From: Rusavskia elegans | Taxonomy: Eukaryota > Ascomycota > Lecanoromycetes > Teloschistales > Teloschistaceae | DNA: 64,000 bases | Assembly: GCA_011316305.1 (NCBI GenBank) | Contig: SAUG01000082.1 | Location: 62,001-126,000, forward strand | Direction of reading: 5' to 3' | Shown: positions 59,107-64,000 of the stretch, piece by piece | How the letters are laid out: each line of letters opens with the position of its first letter | Position numbering within the stretch: the stretch's first letter is position 1 | The notes under the pieces: model-generated | Told to the model about the DNA's origin: nothing | The model's input: the letters and a program-made list of their open reading frames with translations, nothing else | Databases searched by the model: none | Program-made: the position numbers and the translations under genes

Positions 59107-62100
59107 AATTTTCGTCCCGAAAATCCCTCGTTCCTTCCTCTTATAGGTAAACGAAAGAAACTATTAAATAAAAAGCGTTATAATAAAGTCGTATTATTAG
59201 ATATTAGTATATTAGCTATACGTTTTTATCGGAATTATTTCTAGTTAAAGAAGCTATATCGTATTAGTAATAGTTCCGAGAAATACGTTAAGTATATTAT
59301 ATAAGCCTATCCTTATAACCTTGCTCTATTAGATACTACGCGCTAGCGTCGTTTAGAAAATAAATATAAAAGATTAAAGAAAGAATTACGTAAAGTATAT
59401 ATAAAGTAATAGTATTTACTTCGTTAATTAAATTATATTAAAGAGGAGTAGCGTATTATAGTTAACGGCGAGCTATAAAATTTTAAAGTATTAGAATATA
59501 AAGGTACCGCGGATCTATTTTTTTTTATAGATTTTAATTCTTTTATTAATATAGTTTCCGAGTAGATTATATTTCCTAGCGATTCTGGCTAGTTAATAAC
59601 TTCTTTAGCTCCTTTTAATAAAACTATTATAGAGTCGTCTAGTAGTTTACTAAGTATTCTTTAGATTCTTAAATATTTTCTAAAATAGGGTAACCTTTCT
59701 ACTTAATTAGATAGTTCTAATCTTTCTATTATAGGATCTTCTCGACTATAAAGGTATCTTCCTCTTATATTTCGAAATTAAACGTCTATTATAACGGCGT
59801 TCCGGGGTTGGCTGGTTTTAAAAAAGATATATAGAATACCGGGTATACTTTAGTATTTCTAGGTAGATTAAGTTTAAAATTCTAAGGTCCTTTAATCTAT
59901 TTAATTAAAAATAGTCCGACTTTAATATAGTTAAATTTCTTACTTGGAATTTTTATTTTTAGATTTTTTATAAGAAGATATACTTTATTCTCTTTCTTTA
60001 GCTAAGGTACTATTTTTCGTTTCTTATTCTAGTAGTTACCCGATTATTTCTATATTTTTAGGATATTTCTATAGATTTTTTTCTAAATATCGACTCTCTA
60101 AATTACTAATTCCGCTAATTTATAAAATAGCGGTTACCTAAATAAATTCGGATTTTTCCTATTATCGGCGTAGAATAGTATTTCTTTTATTATATTTAAT
60201 TTCCTTATATTAAACGCTAGTTATACTATTAGTAAAAGCGAAACCTAATTATCCTAGGTATTATTAATATAATATCTTAGGTACTATTCGAATATCTAGT
60301 TAGTATATTCTATTTATCTATCTATTATCGGATAAAAAGCTATTAATATTTTTAATTTAATATTAAGTAGAGAGATAAGAGTTTTCTAATAGTTCGAAGT
60401 AAAGAGTTTATCTCTATTACTTATAAGTACTTCTAGTAATCTATAGTATCGAAATAATCGATCTAGGATAATAAATCTAAGTTATTCTACTATAAAGTCT
60501 TTTCTAGTTAAGATTATATAGACGTACTTCGTAAATCTATCTACTATATTAAGTATAGAGTCGTATTCTATACTTATTATCGGGTCTTTCGATTTTAGGA
60601 GTTTAATAATAAAGTTTAATATAACTTCCTTCTATAGTAAATCCGGTAGTTTCTAATACTAAATCTTTCTATAACGAGTATATATACTATACTTATTTTA
60701 TTAATAACTAAAATATCTCTTAATATATATCTCGACGTATTACTTTATATTAGGAAACTAATAATATTATTATAAAAGTTATATTATCTTTATTACGTCT
60801 AAATATCTTTATAGTATTCTATTATAGTACTTTTTAATATATTTATCGATTTTATTATTTAATATTTATAGTTTTTTTTTTTTAATAGAAAACTTTTTCT
60901 AGTTATCTCTAAATATATATAGCGTCGTACTAAGTTCGTACTAGTTTACTAATAGTAATCTATCTTTATTAATTTTAAAGATACTATTACTAAAAACTTC
61001 TTTTATTTTTATATAATTACTTCTTCGATTTAGAATATCTACTCTTCTATTTTCTTTATCTAGGGTATAGTATATTTTAAATTTATATTAACCGAGGAGT
61101 TTAGACTATTATATTTATCTTCTATTAAGTTATTTTATTATTATAAAGTATAGAAGATTCTTATAATCTATAAAGATTATTAACTCTAGTAATCCTTCGG
61201 CGTATACTCTCTATTATTTTAGTACTGCTACTATAGCTAGTAGTTCCTTATTATAGATATTATAATTTTGTTCTACTAGCGATAATTTTCTGGATATATA
61301 TACTACCGGATACTATTTACTACTATATTATTATAGAAGGTATATATCTATAGCTAGATCTAACGAATCTGTTTCTATTCGTAATAGTTTAGTTAGGTCG
61401 AATATTTTAAGTACTAGGTCCTTTATATATTCCTTTTTAAGATTTTCGAATATTTATTATTTTTTTTCTCCCTATTACTATTCGGCAGTATCTTTTATTA
61501 AAGCTATAAGAGTAAGAGCTTTTTTAAAATAGTTTTTTATAAACTTTTAATTATAGTTTATAAATCTGAAAAAGCTTTAAACTTCTTTAATATTTATTAG
61601 AGTCTTCTATTCTATAATAGCTTTTAGCTTATTAGAGTCGATATATAATCCGTTTCGCCTTATAATAAATTCTAGGAAGTCGACTTCTTTTTTATAGAAT
61701 TTATACTTTTCTGGTTTAAGGCGTAAGTCTTTCCCCCCTAGATATTTAAGAATTTTACTAACGTATTAAATATATTCTTCGAATATTTTAGAAAAAACTA
61801 GAATATTATTAAAGTAGGCGATAATAAATATATCTAGATCTTTTTTAAGTACGTTATTAATTATATTTTAATATATTACCGGGGCGTTTATAAACCTGAA
61901 TAGTATTACTATATATTTATAATAACTATACCGTATTCGGAAAGCTATTTTTTATTTTTTTCCGGCTTTTATCTATATAAGGTTATATATTCCTCGAAGG
62001 TCGAATTTAGTAAAGTATTTTACTCTAGAAAATCTATCCTGGAATTCGCTAATATTTAATAGTAGATATTAATTTTTAATTATAATATCGTTTAGCTTTC

Positions 62101-64000
62101 GGTAATCGATATATAAGCGGAATATTCTGTTTTTTTTAGATATAAAAAGGATCGGGTATCCTACTAGTAATTAAAATTTCCTAATAAATCCCTTTTTTAT
62201 ATTTTCGTCTAGATAATTATAGAGTATTTTAAGCTCCGTTATAGATAATAGATAGATAGATTTAAACGTAGGTTACTTATTTGGTTTAAATCTTATTTTA
62301 TAATCCTATATTTAATATTTAGATAGTATTTTAATAGTTACCTCTTCCCGAAATAAGTTTATCTAGTTTTTATATTTACCTAGAACCCTTTCTAATAGGT
62401 TTTCCTTTAACTTTTTATTAGGTAATATAGGATTTTTAAAAGGTTTATAATTTTCCTTTCCGTTTCTATCTTATTAATTTAGCTAATCTCTACTAGTATC
62501 TAACGAGTCGGACCTAAATAGTTTTTAGTCGTCCTTTTTCGAAATTACGAGTTCGCGCTTTATATTCTACTTCTTATCTACCTAAGAACGCTGCTTCGGC
62601 GTAGGCTAGATACTCCCTATATAGGAGTATTATTTAAAGTAAAATACTCTTTTTTCCTAGTCGATTACTAGATTATAATCCTTTAACTAAAGTATTTTAA
62701 ATACGATATCGTAGCTAGCTATCCGAATAATATCGAACTAAAGTTCCTTTTAATACTGGTTAATTATTATTTAGAGCGGTATTATTTCTTTTATAATCTT
62801 TCTATCTCCTTCTAGTATTTTACTTCTATTAATAACTATTAAGTTATATAGATCCTTTTTTTTAGTTTAAAGGAACTCTTTTCTCTTAGTTAAATCCTCT
62901 AATATAAAATTTCCGGTTACGCCTAAATTAATAAATACTTTAACCTTTTATAGTCTATTATCGGTATCGATAATTATTTTAATCTCGAATATATATATAT
63001 AGCTAGCTAAATTTAGTTATTCTTTCCGGGCTATAAAGTTATACGCTTATAGTATACCCGTTACTACGAGATTCTGTCTTTTCCCGAATTATTTTTAATA
63101 TTTTCGTACTTTTTATCTTTATAGTTTACTTACGAAATATATCTATAGAGATTCTAATTAAGAATTCTATTTCTTTTTTCTTACTATTCCTTCTAGTATT
63201 TATATCTATTATATATAATATATACAGAATATTTATAAATATTATAATTTCCGATTTTAATAGGCGTTAGCGGAACTCGTCGGTATAGTTTTAACGGATA
63301 CTACCCGGCTCCTTATTTTTCTAACTTATAGATTATATAATCGTCGTTATAGTATATAGTCCAGCTAAATAGTACGTATTAATTTCCTATTATTATATTT
63401 ATTTTTTATATTATCGGTTTAGAAATAACTTTATCTTTAGAGGCGTTGCTTTCTAGTTCTTTTTCTAATATATTAATAATATTATTTACTTCTTAATCCT
63501 ATTAGTCGTTCTATAGATACTTATTATTAATATTTATTTTATAAACGGCTTTAAATCCTTTATAGAATTTCTTAAATCCTTTCCTTACTAGTTCTTTATC
63601 GTTTATTACTCTAGGGTAAAAGGTTTTTAGTCTTTCTATAATAGTAAATTATATTCCCTCTAGGATAGGTACCTATTTAAAAGTATATTCTTCTTTAAAA
63701 TTTCTAAAGAACTTTTTCTATACTATACTAGGTTTAGTTAATACTTATAGCGAAGCGTTATTATTTATAGCTTTCTATAGTACTTTATCGTTCTTTATAA
63801 ATATAAATTCTTCGTCCGAGCTAGCTTTTTAGAGTTTAGAGATTCGGTTTTCGTCTTCTAAGATTACTTTTTACTAGTCCTTAGGTTCTTTCCTTAGTAT
63901 AGCGTTAAGCTGTCGTTACTATACCTTACTTAATCGATACTCTTTTACGAAATAGCCTAGTTTACTATAATTATAATACGTTTTAGGATTCTTATTTCCT
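59107..64000 (-). pseudogene. Gypsy-3b gag-pol relic with chromodomain
   Basis: The chromodomain is readable at about 59650-59770: EDTFIVEKILY, YLIKQKGYPILENI. Upstream, the integrase C-terminus (about 59850-60010) reads KVYLLIKNLKIKIPSKKFNY. An integrase-core remnant of HPQTDGQTER is at about 60305-60345. The RT has IIAYFNNILVFSKIFE at about 61790-61840 (YLDD altered to YFNN), and its fingers region is near 62090-62170. The gag zinc knuckle at the window edge reads TYYNYSKLGYF, Cys and His having become Tyr. The domain order marks a Ty3/gypsy chromovirus. Confidence 0.87.

Larger units (their letters stand above)
58620..64000 (-). mobile_element. Gypsy-3b chromovirus, runs off the window end
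   Basis: The 3' LTR is 58620-59089, followed inwards by the polypurine tract and the minus-strand pol and gag. It is the least mutated large element here, but stops still occur throughout. Order from the right edge: gag zinc knuckle (about 63950-63985), protease, RT, RNase H, integrase, chromodomain, LTR. Its 5' LTR lies beyond 64000. It interrupts a pol-only LTR2 element. Confidence 0.87.

Noticed and set aside
1..64000. CRISPR arrays, bacterial operons, riboswitches or origins
   Set aside because: No regularly spaced direct repeats, ribosome-binding sites or compact gene clusters are visible; all evidence is fungal nuclear repeat DNA.

Overview
This window looks like a gene-free, AT-rich block from a filamentous ascomycete (Pezizomycotina) genome that uses repeat-induced point mutation (RIP). 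Over most of it CpA and TpG are close to absent, TpA is in great excess and CpG is still common, so cytosines were lost mainly in the CpA context. I could support no intact protein-coding gene. What remains is a decayed 18S rRNA gene, nested retrotransposons, hAT-type miniature elements, a tRNA-derived SINE and an unclassified ~1-kb repeat. Almost every reading frame is broken by CAA/CAG-to-stop and other C-to-T or G-to-A changes. All calls were made by eye; no alignment was run.

Layout. 1-1509: unassigned, possibly rDNA spacer. 1510-4343: RIP-mutated 18S rRNA gene, split by a solo LTR (1924-2544) and by a probable group I intron at the S788 position (3096-3653) that itself holds a hAT element. 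4344-5320: a GC-richer, unmutated island of unknown nature. 5321-8735: unassigned sequence, a hAT element and LTR fragments. 8736-12311: Gypsy-1A gag-pol. 12312-19630: a gag-only LTR element (TSD ctgat) into which a pol-only element with the same LTR type has inserted (15027-18997, TSD tatac). 19631-27886: a second gypsy-type element (Gypsy-2), broken by a 3.5-kb hAT-ended insertion. 27887-28799: a hAT element holding a SINE. 30830-40433: Gypsy-1B, holding a second gag-only element (33038-37535). 40434-53922: Gypsy-1C on the opposite strand, apparently inserted in the 3' LTR of Gypsy-1B and packed with copies of family B, hAT elements, a solo LTR and two SINEs. 54219-64000: Gypsy-3a, a truncated pol-only LTR2 element and Gypsy-3b, each cutting the one before and running off the window.

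The nesting gives a relative history. Repeats landed inside repeats up to four levels deep (46855-50105), and their target-site duplications (TSDs) survive: 5 bp for LTR elements, 8 bp for hAT-like elements, 12-14 bp for the SINE and family B. The most interesting items are the paired gag-only and pol-only elements sharing one LTR, family B with a frame conserved across copies, the three-copy SINE, and the RIP-mutated 18S gene with its intron. Labels such as Gypsy-1, LTR2 and family B are mine for this window only.
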